A DNA stretch of 54,065 nucleotides, from NCBI GenBank assembly GCA_030427985.1, contig JAUIBH010000017.1, positions 1-54,065 of the forward strand. The letters run 5' to 3'. Of this stretch, positions 17,263-25,425 are shown piece after piece. This DNA comes from Bacteroidia bacterium (GTDB taxonomy: Bacteria > Bacteroidota > Bacteroidia > Flavobacteriales > Flavobacteriaceae). Positions within the stretch are counted from its first letter, which is position 1. Every line of letters begins with the position of its first letter. The position numbers and the translations under genes are program-made. The notes below the pieces were generated by a model. That model was given only the letters and a program-made list of their open reading frames with translations, had not been told where the DNA came from and did no database searches.

Positions 17263-17835
17263 GTGACCAAAGAAGAACTGCATTTATCCCTGCATTCGGG
17301 ACGACTTTTCAAGGATGATGTGGACCAACTGGTGGATGAACTCATCCTTCAGCCCAACTTGGTTGGAGCTCTCTTAAAAGAGATCTCTATTGAAGAAAAA
17401 GAAGGTACCTACAATGCCAGTTGGACGTTTCGGCATCTTATGGAAAAGAAATTAGACTATCTACTGCCTTTTTTCAATGAATTTACCGAAATGTTGGGCA
17501 ATTTAAAATGCGAATCCACCATCCGCGCCATGGCCTGTGTCTGTGAAATGGTTTGTGTGGCGTATTTCAAAAAGAAAGACCCTGCCTTTCAAAAAAATGT
17601 GACGGATGAACAACTGGAAAAAATTATGACGGCCTGTTTTGACTGGCTTATCAGTGATATGAATATGGCGCCAAAGGTTTTTTCTATGACCAGTCTCTAT
17701 TATTTGGGGTTAAAATTCGACTGGGTCCATCCCGAATTGCGCCAAGTTCTGGAAGACACCTACGCCGCTGGCACCACAGGCTATCAAAATAGAGCCAAAA
17801 AAACCCTTGACAAGTTGGCCCAAATAGGCCACTAA
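17263..17835 (+). CDS. Conserved helical protein of unknown function upstream of purB
   Basis: The 190-residue soluble protein starts with GTG at 17263; the codon before it is ATT and no better ATG lies near. It is almost entirely alpha-helical with HEAT-like character (for example LVDELILQPNLVGALLKEI, WTFRHLMEKKLDYLLPFF, PELRQVLEDTYAAG). A cysteine-containing stretch CVCEMVCVAYF occurs around 86-96. There is no signal peptide or catalytic motif. It lies 48 bases upstream of purB on the same strand. Homologues may be labelled adenylosuccinate lyase by position, but it has no lyase motif and should be treated as unknown. Confidence 0.75.
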   Translation: MTKEELHLSLHSGRLFKDDVDQLVDELILQPNLVGALLKEISIEEKEGTYNASWTFRHLMEKKLDYLLPFFNEFTEMLGNLKCESTIRAMACVCEMVCVAYFKKKDPAFQKNVTDEQLEKIMTACFDWLISDMNMAPKVFSMTSLYYLGLKFDWVHPELRQVLEDTYAAGTTGYQNRAKKTLDKLAQIGH

Positions 17836-17851
17836 ACTCTACGAGTTTAAG

Positions 17852-17859
17852 TATCTTTG
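17852..17859 (+). promoter_or_regulatory. Candidate -7 promoter element for purB
   Basis: TATCTTTG fits the TAnnTTTG consensus and lies 25 bases before the purB ATG at 17884, implying a leader of about 20 bases. It would let purB be expressed independently of the upstream helical-protein gene. Confidence 0.45.
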
Positions 17860-17883
17860 CAACTTTCAAAATTGTTCGCAAAC

Positions 17884-19227
17884 ATGTCCCTAACACAACT
17901 CAATGCCATTTCACCCATTGATGGTCGATACAGAAACAAGACCAAAAGCCTAAAGGATTATTTTTCTGAAGAGGCGCTTATCAAGTACCGTGTTCAGGTT
18001 GAAATTGAATATTTCATCGCACTTTGTGAAATTCCGCTGCCCCAATTGGCCGATTTTGACGCGAAGCAATTTCCAGCGCTACAGAATATCTACAAAAGCT
18101 TTTCTCCGGAAGATGCGCAGGCCATCAAGGATATTGAAAAGGTCACCAACCATGACGTAAAGGCGGTTGAGTATTTCATCAAAGAACAATTTGATACGCT
18201 GGGATTGCAGAAACACAAGGAGTTCATCCATTTTGGATTGACCTCGCAGGACATCAACAACACCGCCATTCCGCTTTCCATTAAAGAGGCGATGAACGAT
18301 GTTTACGTGCCTTCGTATTTTGAAGTATTTGAAAAACTAAAGGAACTCGCCAGCGAATGGGAAAATATCCCCATGTTGGCACGGACGCACGGACAACCGG
18401 CCTCTCCCACCCGTTTGGGAAAAGAAATTGAGGTGTTTGTGGAGCGTTTCAAAGAACAGTTCAATCTATTGAATGATATTCCAAGTGCGGCTAAATTTGG
18501 TGGCGCCACCGGAAATTACAATGCCCACAAAGTGGCCTATCCCAAAACGGATTGGAAGGCATTTGGGAAACAATTTGTTCAGGAGAAATTGGGCTTGCAC
18601 CACTCCTTCCCTACTACACAAATTGAACATTACGACCACATGGCGGCACTTTTTGATGCCTTAAAACGCATCAATACCATTCTTATTGATTTGGACCGGG
18701 ATATTTGGACCTATATTTCCATGGATTACTTTAAGCAGAAAATCAAAAAAGGGGAAGTGGGCTCCTCAGCCATGCCGCACAAGGTAAACCCCATCGATTT
18801 TGAGAATTCTGAAGGGAATTTGGGATTGGCCAATGCTATTTTTGAGCATTTGTCCGCCAAATTGCCCATTTCCAGATTGCAACGTGACTTAACGGACAGC
18901 ACCGTATTGCGTAATGTGGGCGTTCCTTTTGCGCATACCTTGGTTGGGTTTCAATCGACTTTAAAGGGGTTGAACAAATTGGTGTTGAACCAAGACAAGT
19001 TTGAGCAAGATTTGGAGAACAATTGGGCTGTAGTGGCCGAGGCCATTCAGACCATTTTACGTCGTGAAGGGTATCCCAATCCCTACGAAGCCCTAAAGGG
19101 CTTGACACGAACCAATGCAAAGATCACCCAAAAATCCATCGCAGATTTTATTGAAACCTTGGAGGTCTCCGATGCGATAAAAACAGAATTAAAGCAAATT
19201 ACCCCAGCGAATTATACGGGGGTTTAA
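17884..19227 (+). CDS. purB: Adenylosuccinate lyase
   Basis: PurB cleaves SAICAR to AICAR and adenylosuccinate to AMP, releasing fumarate both times, in purine synthesis. The ATG at 17884 yields 447 residues starting MSLTQLNAISPIDGRY, the family N-terminus; an in-frame ATG at 17857 adds nine unconserved residues. The fumarase/aspartase-superfamily signature GSSAMPHKVNP is at 293-303 with the catalytic loop serine at about 295. LARTHGQPASPTRLGKE and TSQDINNTA are also present. The size and motifs fit the CobB/PurB group of E. coli type. Confidence 0.97.
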   Translation: MSLTQLNAISPIDGRYRNKTKSLKDYFSEEALIKYRVQVEIEYFIALCEIPLPQLADFDAKQFPALQNIYKSFSPEDAQAIKDIEKVTNHDVKAVEYFIKEQFDTLGLQKHKEFIHFGLTSQDINNTAIPLSIKEAMNDVYVPSYFEVFEKLKELASEWENIPMLARTHGQPASPTRLGKEIEVFVERFKEQFNLLNDIPSAAKFGGATGNYNAHKVAYPKTDWKAFGKQFVQEKLGLHHSFPTTQIEHYDHMAALFDALKRINTILIDLDRDIWTYISMDYFKQKIKKGEVGSSAMPHKVNPIDFENSEGNLGLANAIFEHLSAKLPISRLQRDLTDSTVLRNVGVPFAHTLVGFQSTLKGLNKLVLNQDKFEQDLENNWAVVAEAIQTILRREGYPNPYEALKGLTRTNAKITQKSIADFIETLEVSDAIKTELKQITPANYTGV

Positions 19228-19300
19228 GCTTTCTTTTATTATTAAATTTGGGTCACTTATCCGTCTTCAATTGTTTTGCCTACTGTATGGTAGCACTTTT

Positions 19301-19702
19301 TTATTCGGCCTTGGTTATTACAATTTCATTGTCAGATAGACGTCTCTTTTTTTGAAAAGAAGTAGCTATTTTCTCAGAGTAGTACATTTCTAAATAATAA
19401 TTCTTACCCAAGAATTCAAACTGAATTGGTCCCACATCACCGGTCCCCATACTCCACCAAATTTGTTTTTCAGAATGGTCTTTTTTTAAAACAAAAAGAT
19501 ATTCGGTTATAGTCCATGCAGCATTTCCAGGGCCTGGAGTCTTCCTTGTGCCAACAAACTCAATTGAGAAATCGGGAAAGTGAATTTGTTTCCCAAGGTG
19601 GAATTTCACTTTTGATCTATATTCAGCCATTTCAATTTTCCTTTGTCCCGCAGAGCAGTCAGCCACTAAAATGATTATGGTTAAGAAAAGTACTCTGCAC
19701 AT
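19301..19702 (-). CDS. Small secreted protein of unknown function
   Basis: The 133-residue product has a short signal peptide (hydrophobic 3-14, probable cleavage near CSAG-Q) and a mostly beta-strand body with aromatic-rich segments (NAAWTITEYLFVL, QIWWSMGTGDVG, FLGKNYYLEMYYSEK). I recognise no family. It is a lone leftward gene between purB and the TPR hydrolase, in a somewhat AT-rich stretch. Confidence 0.6.
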   Translation of the reverse strand: MCRVLFLTIIILVADCSAGQRKIEMAEYRSKVKFHLGKQIHFPDFSIEFVGTRKTPGPGNAAWTITEYLFVLKKDHSEKQIWWSMGTGDVGPIQFEFLGKNYYLEMYYSEKIATSFQKKRRLSDNEIVITKAE

Positions 19703-19917
19703 AAAATAGTTTTAATGTTTGTACCGTTTATGGCACAATACATTTTCAAATGGATTATAGACCGATACTGAAACAAGCTCAGCACAGGCAAGTGAAGTTA
19801 GCATTCCTCGGTTAAAAAATCAGATGAAATGGATAGATGGCCCCTTTGGATTCACGAATGCTTGATTGATGACACAGAATTAAAAAAATAAGCCAGTGAT
19901 ACAAGTGTAAGTCAGGT

Positions 19918-21447
19918 TTATTTCTTTAATTGCTCCAATCGGTTGATGGCATTTTGGTTTTGGGGATTCAATTCCAAAGACTTTTCAAAACTTTCAATGG
20001 CTTTTTCCCTGTCGCCTATAAACAAATAGCCCTCTGCCAAACTATCATAGAGATTGGCTGAATTCGGATACAGTTTTGTTGCCAATAAAAAAACATTTAT
20101 TCCCTGCGAAGACGTATTGGGGTTAAAAACAAGCTGTAGTCCAAGAACGTTTAAGTTACCCTCCGGTATTTTAAAAGAAGGATGGCGCTCTATTGTTGCA
20201 TCGTATAACTGGAAGAGGTTTTTATAGTTCTGGCTGGATGCCAAGTCATTAAAATCCTGAAAACGGAAAGCACTCTTCGCCGGTTGTTTGATGCTTTGGC
20301 TTACCAACCCATTTCCAACTCCATTTCCTGACGAACCCTTTTCCATGAAATTTAATGCGATTTCGTCCTTGTTTAAAGTGGCTTTTAAGAAGTTTAGGGC
20401 ATACTCCGCCACCCATTTATAGGATGCCATGATTTCTGAATCGCTCTTGTCCTGTCGTTTATCCCTATTTTCGAAGAGCACCCCCAATGTACTGAAATAG
20501 CTATGCGTTAGATGATGAAATTTCAAGCGATACGACTTGGCATTTGAAATACTATCATACAATTGGAATTTCGTGTTGAGTTCAGGGTCAATCTTATCTT
20601 CCTTCAAGACAGTTTCAGGAATATCCTTCTGCGCCATGTGAAGGTATGGGACATCTATTTTTCGAGGATCGAAAAACGCTGATTGAGCCAGTAGTCCATA
20701 TTGGTATCTTTCTGTACCGTCTAGGCTGACAATCGCTTTAACCTTATCATTTCTGTTTTGCACGATGATATTTGACAAACCACCGAAGCTAAAACCCATA
20801 ATTGCCATTTTTTCATAATCCACCATTGGAAATTTACCCGCTTCCTTCATCAAAAACTCCACATCCCTGGCCTGTGTTTCAATCTCCATAGCAGTGTTAT
20901 TAGTGAACCAGCGTGTTTCGGTTCCCCGACTTGGGCTTGACACCACCACAAAACCGTGACTGGCCAAATATTCACAAAGGGCAAAGTTTTCAATGGATGA
21001 TGCTTGGAAACTTGGTGCGTAAATGATTACTGGAAATTTTCCTTTTCCGAATTCTGCATTGGCATACGCTGTTGTTCGTTCAACAAGGTGTTTTTGGTTC
21101 TCAGGGGTGTTGGAATAATAAAACCAGTTTAATATTTGTTCATTGGGCAAGTGTTCCCATTCCTCCTCTTCTTTAAGAATTTCAAAGTAATCCAAAACTT
21201 CCAGCGGCTGTCCACTAACTCCATTTTGACTGGAAGGATACCACATACTAACGGAAATCGGTCTGGCCACCTTTTGGTTGGTATAGTCAAAAACTCTGCT
21301 GTATGTTCTGGTACTGTCGGAAGTGGTGTAATGCTGAAACCCCACCTTATATTTTCCGTTTTCCAGATTAATTTCCTTGAGTGAGGTTTGTGCGGCAATA
21401 CGATTGACTTGAAAAAGTATCAATACCAGAAGCATAGTCAATCTCAT
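19918..21447 (-). CDS. Exported alpha/beta hydrolase with C-terminal TPR
   Basis: This 509-residue protein has a signal peptide (1-19). An alpha/beta-hydrolase domain (about 50-370) holds the nucleophile elbow GFSFGG and the strand FPVIIYAPSF before it; YLASHGFVVVSSPSRG is also typical of dienelactone-hydrolase or platelet-activating-factor acetylhydrolase-like enzymes. The last ~75 residues are a tetratricopeptide repeat (NSANLYDSLAEGYLFIGDRE, then KAIESFEKSLELNPQN). Substrate unknown. Hydrolase-TPR fusions occur in Bacteroidota secreted proteins. A lone gene; the spacer upstream carries a 7-base hairpin (AAAGATT/AATCTTT, 21472-21490) shortly before the start. Confidence 0.85.
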   Translation of the reverse strand: MRLTMLLVLILFQVNRIAAQTSLKEINLENGKYKVGFQHYTTSDSTRTYSRVFDYTNQKVARPISVSMWYPSSQNGVSGQPLEVLDYFEILKEEEEWEHLPNEQILNWFYYSNTPENQKHLVERTTAYANAEFGKGKFPVIIYAPSFQASSIENFALCEYLASHGFVVVSSPSRGTETRWFTNNTAMEIETQARDVEFLMKEAGKFPMVDYEKMAIMGFSFGGLSNIIVQNRNDKVKAIVSLDGTERYQYGLLAQSAFFDPRKIDVPYLHMAQKDIPETVLKEDKIDPELNTKFQLYDSISNAKSYRLKFHHLTHSYFSTLGVLFENRDKRQDKSDSEIMASYKWVAEYALNFLKATLNKDEIALNFMEKGSSGNGVGNGLVSQSIKQPAKSAFRFQDFNDLASSQNYKNLFQLYDATIERHPSFKIPEGNLNVLGLQLVFNPNTSSQGINVFLLATKLYPNSANLYDSLAEGYLFIGDREKAIESFEKSLELNPQNQNAINRLEQLKK

Positions 21448-21568
21448 AATAATTTGGTTAGCGTTTACTTTAAAGATTCGATTAATCTTTTATTGTTACA
21501 GTCTCCCCTTGGGCCTACCACTCCTATTCTTTCAACAATAAGTCTACAATTGGTTGCCCAAAGTCATA

Positions 21569-21596
21569 AAAAAAGCACCTATACCAGTGCTTTTTT
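21569..21596 (-). terminator. Rho-independent terminator of the duplicated-domain lipoprotein gene
   Basis: A 10-base perfect stem (AAAAAAGCAC/GTGCTTTTTT) with an 8-base loop lies about 70 bases past the stop of the lipoprotein gene at 21667. It is followed on the minus strand by a T-run, as expected of an intrinsic terminator. It would also work in the opposite direction. Confidence 0.8.
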
Positions 21597-21666
21597 CAGG
21601 AAAATTGATTTCTTTATGCGTTTGCTACAGTAATTTGAGCCGTAACAAATGTTTGGACACCAATTC

Positions 21667-22626
21667 TTAGTTGTTGTTTACCACAAAGGTTTTTAGCATC
21701 CCTTTTTCATCTGCTTTCGGCGTTTCCGAAATTAAAATGTAATTGCCCGCATCTAAATCCACTTCAAAATAGCCTGTTTCACCGGTTTCACAATTGTTCA
21801 TTCCACCCAAAAAAGTAAACCCTTTAGGTGTAGGGGTTCGTAGTCCTGTGGGATTCATCCAATTCATCCAGTAGACCAATGAATCAATGTTGGCGGTGGC
21901 ATCGTACTTCATTAAATTAACATCATGACCGGAAAAATGCTCATGGGGAACCTGATCGATGAAATTTACTTTAAATCTATTTTTTCCTGATTTTGGCTGC
22001 CCCTCAAAAGTATATCCTTCTGTACTTGATACGCTGATTTTATGATCTGCCTCAACTGGCGATACGTTAGTTGCTTCGTCAACAACGGTTATAAACTTCC
22101 ACATACCATGCGATGTATGCCATTCGCCATTTAATGCCTTTACATAGCACTCCATCATATACTTGCCCGGTACTAGTTTGATCGTTGAGACCGCTGTTTC
22201 ACCTGGAGATATTAATCCTGTGCCTCCATACCGTTTTACATCATTGAACCAAGCAGGTATGCTTCCAAATGCCGCCATTGCGCTATCTGCTTTTTCTTCA
22301 ATCAGGTACTTCATACCTTCTTCAAACGGAGGAAGCAGATGGTCCGTAATATCACTCTCTACAATGGAGTCTGAAGGTAATTTGTCCATTATAAAAAAAT
22401 GTGCTTCACCAGAAAGGTTTTTATAGGCAAAAGTGTTCCAACCAGATTTTAACGTATCTACGGTCTGAAAATCCATGCTTCTGGTAACAACTTCGATAAC
22501 ATTGCTTTCCTTTTGAACCGGTTCTGCTTGTTTTTCTTGTTTTTTCTCAGTTTTACAGGCAATTGTGAAAAGTGCGAGTAAAATGAATCCCAAATATGGG
22601 GCATTGATTTTTTTAAACTTCTTCAT
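21667..22626 (-). CDS. Lipoprotein with two cupredoxin-like repeats
   Basis: A 319-residue protein with a lipobox (TIAC, Cys24) and a Lys/Glu/Gln linker, then two related beta-sandwich halves. The first (about 45-185) runs from VDTLKSGWNTFAYKNLSGEAHFFIM to GETAVSTIKLVPGKYMMECYV...HGMWKFITV. The second (about 205-318) runs from FEGQPKSGKNRFKVNF to TGYFEVDLDAGNYILISET...GMLKTFVV. The repeat pattern resembles cupredoxins (SG-n-F-n...H...pG-Y...GM) but no full His-Cys-His-Met copper site is evident. A role in metal or ligand binding at the outer membrane is a guess. It ends with a good terminator. Confidence 0.7.
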   Translation of the reverse strand: MKKFKKINAPYLGFILLALFTIACKTEKKQEKQAEPVQKESNVIEVVTRSMDFQTVDTLKSGWNTFAYKNLSGEAHFFIMDKLPSDSIVESDITDHLLPPFEEGMKYLIEEKADSAMAAFGSIPAWFNDVKRYGGTGLISPGETAVSTIKLVPGKYMMECYVKALNGEWHTSHGMWKFITVVDEATNVSPVEADHKISVSSTEGYTFEGQPKSGKNRFKVNFIDQVPHEHFSGHDVNLMKYDATANIDSLVYWMNWMNPTGLRTPTPKGFTFLGGMNNCETGETGYFEVDLDAGNYILISETPKADEKGMLKTFVVNNN

Positions 22627-22798
22627 AAAGTGTTTTGATTGGTTGGTTTTGTTAAAATAGTCAAATATTAATTACGTATCGCTTTTTTGCACCTTAAATT
22701 CCACATAACCATATAGATACCAAACATTGGTTGATACATACACTGTCTTTCTTGCCTTATTTCGCCAGACAAGTTTTGGAATGCAGGTAAGCTGTTGC

Positions 22799-22850
22799 AA
22801 ACGTCGTCCTGAGCGCCCGCCTTTTGACGGGCACTAGAACTGACTTTTAC
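22799..22850. repeat. Degenerate REP-like palindrome
   Basis: The stretch reads CGTCCTGAGCGCCCG, then CTTTTGACGGGC and AGAACTGAC. It contains a 5-base GCCCG/CGGGC hairpin and begins like the CCTGAGCG palindromic repeats common in Flavobacteriia spacers. It is too diverged for a firm call. It lies just past the MscS gene stop and could also act as a weak terminator. Confidence 0.35.
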
Positions 22851-22852
22851 TA

Positions 22853-23668
22853 TTATCCTTCTTTATGGATTTCCACTGAATGTGGGTAAGGAATCTCAAT
22901 TCCGGCAGCGTCCAGGGCCAATTTGCAATTTTCATAGGTAGAAAAATACACGTCCCAATAATCTTGGGGCTGGCAAAAGGGACGTACCGCAAAATTTACC
23001 GAGCTGTCCGCCAATTCCATCACATTTACGGACGGTGCCGGGTCCTTTAACACCTTTGGATTGTCAGTGAGTACCTTTAACAACACCTCTTTGGTTTTTT
23101 TGATGTCTTCACCATAGCCTACTCCGATCACCGTGTCCACACGCATTTTACCTTCGGCGGTGTAGTTGATGATATTTCCATTGGCCATGGCCCCATTGGG
23201 TACAATGGCCAGTTTGTTTTGGGGGGTTACCATTTTGGTGGTAAATATTTCAATCTCCTTCACCACGCCCAACACACCTTGTGCTTCAATTAAATCGCCA
23301 ATACGGTAGGGTTTAAAGATCATGAGCAAGACTCCTCCCGCAAAATTGGAAAGTGAACCTTGCAAGGCCAAACCTACAGCAAGACCAGCGGCAGCAATCA
23401 CCGCGGCAAAGGTGGTGACATCCACGCCCAATCTTGAAATAACGATAATGATCAAGAAAATTTTAAGCGCCCATGAGAACAAGTTCAGCAAAAACCGTTG
23501 TAGGGATTCATCGTATTTGCTTTTGGACATTACTTTGCGCGTACCCCTTGTAATTTTTTTGATGATCCACATACCCACAATGTAAATGAGGATCGCGGTA
23601 ATGAGTTTTGGTCCAAATTCTTTAGCTAGGTCTAAACCGTAGTTCATCCATTCTTCTGCTTTTTCCAT
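22853..23668 (-). CDS. Small-conductance mechanosensitive channel (MscS family)
   Basis: The 271-residue protein has the MscS layout: N-terminal helices (about 17-33 and 58-80), the pore helix with its Gly/Ala packing (AAAGLAVGLALQGSLSNFAGG), then the beta domain FKPYRIGDLIEAQGVLGVVKEI with IVPNGAMANGNIINYT, and a C-terminal alpha/beta part. It opens under membrane tension to release solutes on osmotic downshock. Length is close to E. coli MscS (286). A lone leftward gene downstream of the DUF4252 operon, separated from it by a strong terminator. Confidence 0.95.
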   Translation of the reverse strand: MEKAEEWMNYGLDLAKEFGPKLITAILIYIVGMWIIKKITRGTRKVMSKSKYDESLQRFLLNLFSWALKIFLIIIVISRLGVDVTTFAAVIAAAGLAVGLALQGSLSNFAGGVLLMIFKPYRIGDLIEAQGVLGVVKEIEIFTTKMVTPQNKLAIVPNGAMANGNIINYTAEGKMRVDTVIGVGYGEDIKKTKEVLLKVLTDNPKVLKDPAPSVNVMELADSSVNFAVRPFCQPQDYWDVYFSTYENCKLALDAAGIEIPYPHSVEIHKEG

Positions 23669-23754
23669 AATGTCAATGATTTGTTAGTGTTTATGTATGT
23701 CACTAAGATAAAAAGAAGGAAGCAAAAATGAGGTAGGTAATGTGCCACAAATAA

Positions 23755-23780
23755 AAAAGGGCAACTTGAGTTGCCCTTTT
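23755..23780 (-). terminator. Rho-independent terminator of the sigma/DUF4252 operon
   Basis: A perfect 11-base stem (AAAAGGGCAAC/GTTGCCCTTTT, 23755-23765 and 23770-23780) with a TTGA loop, followed on the minus strand by a TTTTTT run. It lies 26 bases beyond the stop of the last DUF4252 gene (23807). Confidence 0.9.
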
Positions 23781-23806
23781 CGTTGTTTATTGATTGATGG
23801 ATGTTT

Positions 23807-24346
23807 TTAGCCTTTCAAGAAATCGCCTATTTCTCCTAATCCTTCTCCTTTATAATCTGATTTTTGAATGGCTTGCATGAGTTGTACAATATGGGCTGGG
23901 TTCATATCCTTGCCCAAAACACGGACTAAGGCAAAACCCTTGTCGTCACTGTCTCCATAAATGATGACCTCATCAATGGCATCTTCATCACCCAAATATT
24001 TGATTACGCCTTTACCGTATTTGGAATTGATTTTCATCAACTCCACAAAATCATCGCCTTTCAAGATTTCCCGAACTTTCTTCCGTTCAACTTCATACTC
24101 CATTGCATTATCAGAATTCTTTTTAAAGGCCAAAAGGTTGAATTTTCGTAACGACTCCACGGCCTCTTTTTGCGTAGGGTTCAAATCCACCGCATCCATT
24201 TTAAGGATGCTTGCCGGAAGGTCTATGGAAATGAAATTAGGGTTCTCTGAATTATCCACATAGTATTCTTGCAGACTTTGTTGCGAGGTACAGGAAGCCA
24301 AAAAAATGGCTCCTATTACCAAAACACTTTTAAAAATATATTTCAT
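23807..24346 (-). CDS. DUF4252 lipoprotein
   Basis: A 179-residue protein with lipobox LASC (Cys19), so probably outer-membrane or periplasm-facing. The rest is DUF4252-like: FISIDLPASILKMD early, then a helical charged body and a beta part ending DEVIIYGDSDDKGFALVRVLGKDMNPAHIVQLMQAI. Function unknown. Last gene of the ECF sigma operon; a paralogue lies upstream, with a structured spacer between them. Pairing with a sigma and a putative anti-sigma suggests a sensor or stress-output role, but this is inference. Confidence 0.85.
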   Translation of the reverse strand: MKYIFKSVLVIGAIFLASCTSQQSLQEYYVDNSENPNFISIDLPASILKMDAVDLNPTQKEAVESLRKFNLLAFKKNSDNAMEYEVERKKVREILKGDDFVELMKINSKYGKGVIKYLGDEDAIDEVIIYGDSDDKGFALVRVLGKDMNPAHIVQLMQAIQKSDYKGEGLGEIGDFLKG

Positions 24347-24383
24347 CTGTTCTTTTTTTGATTGATTGCTTTACTACAAATCG

Positions 24384-24446
24384 GCTGACAGTAATTGGTA
24401 GCTATTTGATGTACTTTGTTACATCGCCACCGATTACTGTCACCCG
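24384..24446 (-). promoter_or_regulatory. Large nested stem-loop between the two DUF4252 genes
   Basis: Bases 24387-24400 (TGACAGTAATTGGT) and 24430-24443 (ACCGATTACTGTCA) pair at 14 positions with one wobble, extended by two more G-C pairs after a mismatch. An inner exact 6-base stem GATGTA/TACATC (24409-24414 and 24421-24426) sits inside. There is no T-run, so this is not a typical terminator. It may tune expression of the two genes or be a mobile palindrome remnant. Confidence 0.6.
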
Positions 24447-24455
24447 TTACACTTC

Positions 24456-24995
24456 TTAGTTGTCTTTTCCTGCTTTGTTCAATTCTTCAGGAAGGTTCAT
24501 TTTTTTGGTCAATGAATTGATTTTGTTCAAATCAATATCTCCGGTAAGAGACAATAATACGGTCTCTATTTTTCGTCCGTCAGCCTCAATCTCCTTAATA
24601 TCACTGACCAACATCAACAGTTCGCTTACATGGTCATCATCCCTGCCTTGTTTAATGTAAAACTTAACATTGGCATCTTTGTCCTTCACACGCATAAGCT
24701 CTTCCATTTTTGAGGACTTCAAGTAACTGTCTACGGAAGACCTCATATCAGAACCAATTTCCTCATTATCCGTGGTAAACACCTTCAAGCTTTGCAAGCT
24801 ACTGGCAATGTCCATAAAATCCCGGGCTTCGGGGTCGTCCACTTCCACGTCAATTTTCGCCAATAGGTTGAACATGCTTTTGTTCACTACCACAGAGGTT
24901 ACATCGTCCATGTCTTCAAATCTATCAAACAAGGACTGTGAAAATCCCGATAAGGGCAGAACGGCGATCAAAACGATTAAAATATTTCTTTTCAT
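24456..24995 (-). CDS. DUF4252 secreted protein
   Basis: A 179-residue protein with a cleavable signal peptide (1-20, ending GFSQ) rather than a lipobox. The DUF4252 body starts LFDRFEDMDDVTSVVVNKSMFNLLAKI and ends with a beta segment (VKFYIKQGRDDDHVSELLMLVSD, EIEADGRKIETVLLSLTGDI). It is a diverged paralogue of the downstream lipoprotein; one is predicted soluble and periplasmic, the other lipid-anchored. It starts 10 bases after the putative anti-sigma stop in the sigma operon. Confidence 0.87.
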   Translation of the reverse strand: MKRNILIVLIAVLPLSGFSQSLFDRFEDMDDVTSVVVNKSMFNLLAKIDVEVDDPEARDFMDIASSLQSLKVFTTDNEEIGSDMRSSVDSYLKSSKMEELMRVKDKDANVKFYIKQGRDDDHVSELLMLVSDIKEIEADGRKIETVLLSLTGDIDLNKINSLTKKMNLPEELNKAGKDN

Positions 24996-25005
24996 TTTTT
25001 ACGAT

Positions 25006-25425
25006 TTAATTGTTGTTGTAAATTTTTTGTTTTGCTTCTTCAAACTCCTTCAAATACGCTACTTTCTCAGTGCCCCGGTTAAAGTTCTCCGCAAGGAGCT
25101 CAAAGGCCTTCATGGTTTCTTGGTAAGCGTATTCTGCTTTCTTTTTTTCTTGGTATTGATTACCAAAATAGACGCCAAAGGTCAATACAGCCACCGCTGC
25201 AACGGAAATCCACTTGTAATAGTTTACGCTAGGTTTTAATGGAACCTGCTTGGTGTAGCGCTCTTCCTTGGCGATGGAAAAGTAGTTGAACATGGGCTTA
25301 TATTGCTCAAGATGTGTGGCCACTTTCTCTTGAGAGAAATAGTCCCGGAGCTGTTCCTCCTCGGCCACCGTTGTGCTGGCCTCAAAGTACTTTTCCAATA
25401 ATTTTTCTATGTTATCCAATCCCAT
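25006..25425 (-). CDS. Putative membrane anti-sigma factor
   Basis: The 139-residue protein has a cytoplasmic helical N-terminus (1-70, with EKLLEKYFEASTTVAEEEQLRDYF), one transmembrane helix (about 71-88), and a short helical extracytoplasmic tail (90-139). This topology, and the gene's overlap of 14 bases with the ECF sigma gene, is how anti-sigma factors are usually encoded. It lacks a recognisable zinc anti-sigma HxxxCxxC motif, so the assignment rests on position and topology. The N-terminal pattern is common in Bacteroidota sigma-adjacent proteins. Confidence 0.65.
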   Translation of the reverse strand: MGLDNIEKLLEKYFEASTTVAEEEQLRDYFSQEKVATHLEQYKPMFNYFSIAKEERYTKQVPLKPSVNYYKWISVAAVAVLTFGVYFGNQYQEKKKAEYAYQETMKAFELLAENFNRGTEKVAYLKEFEEAKQKIYNNN

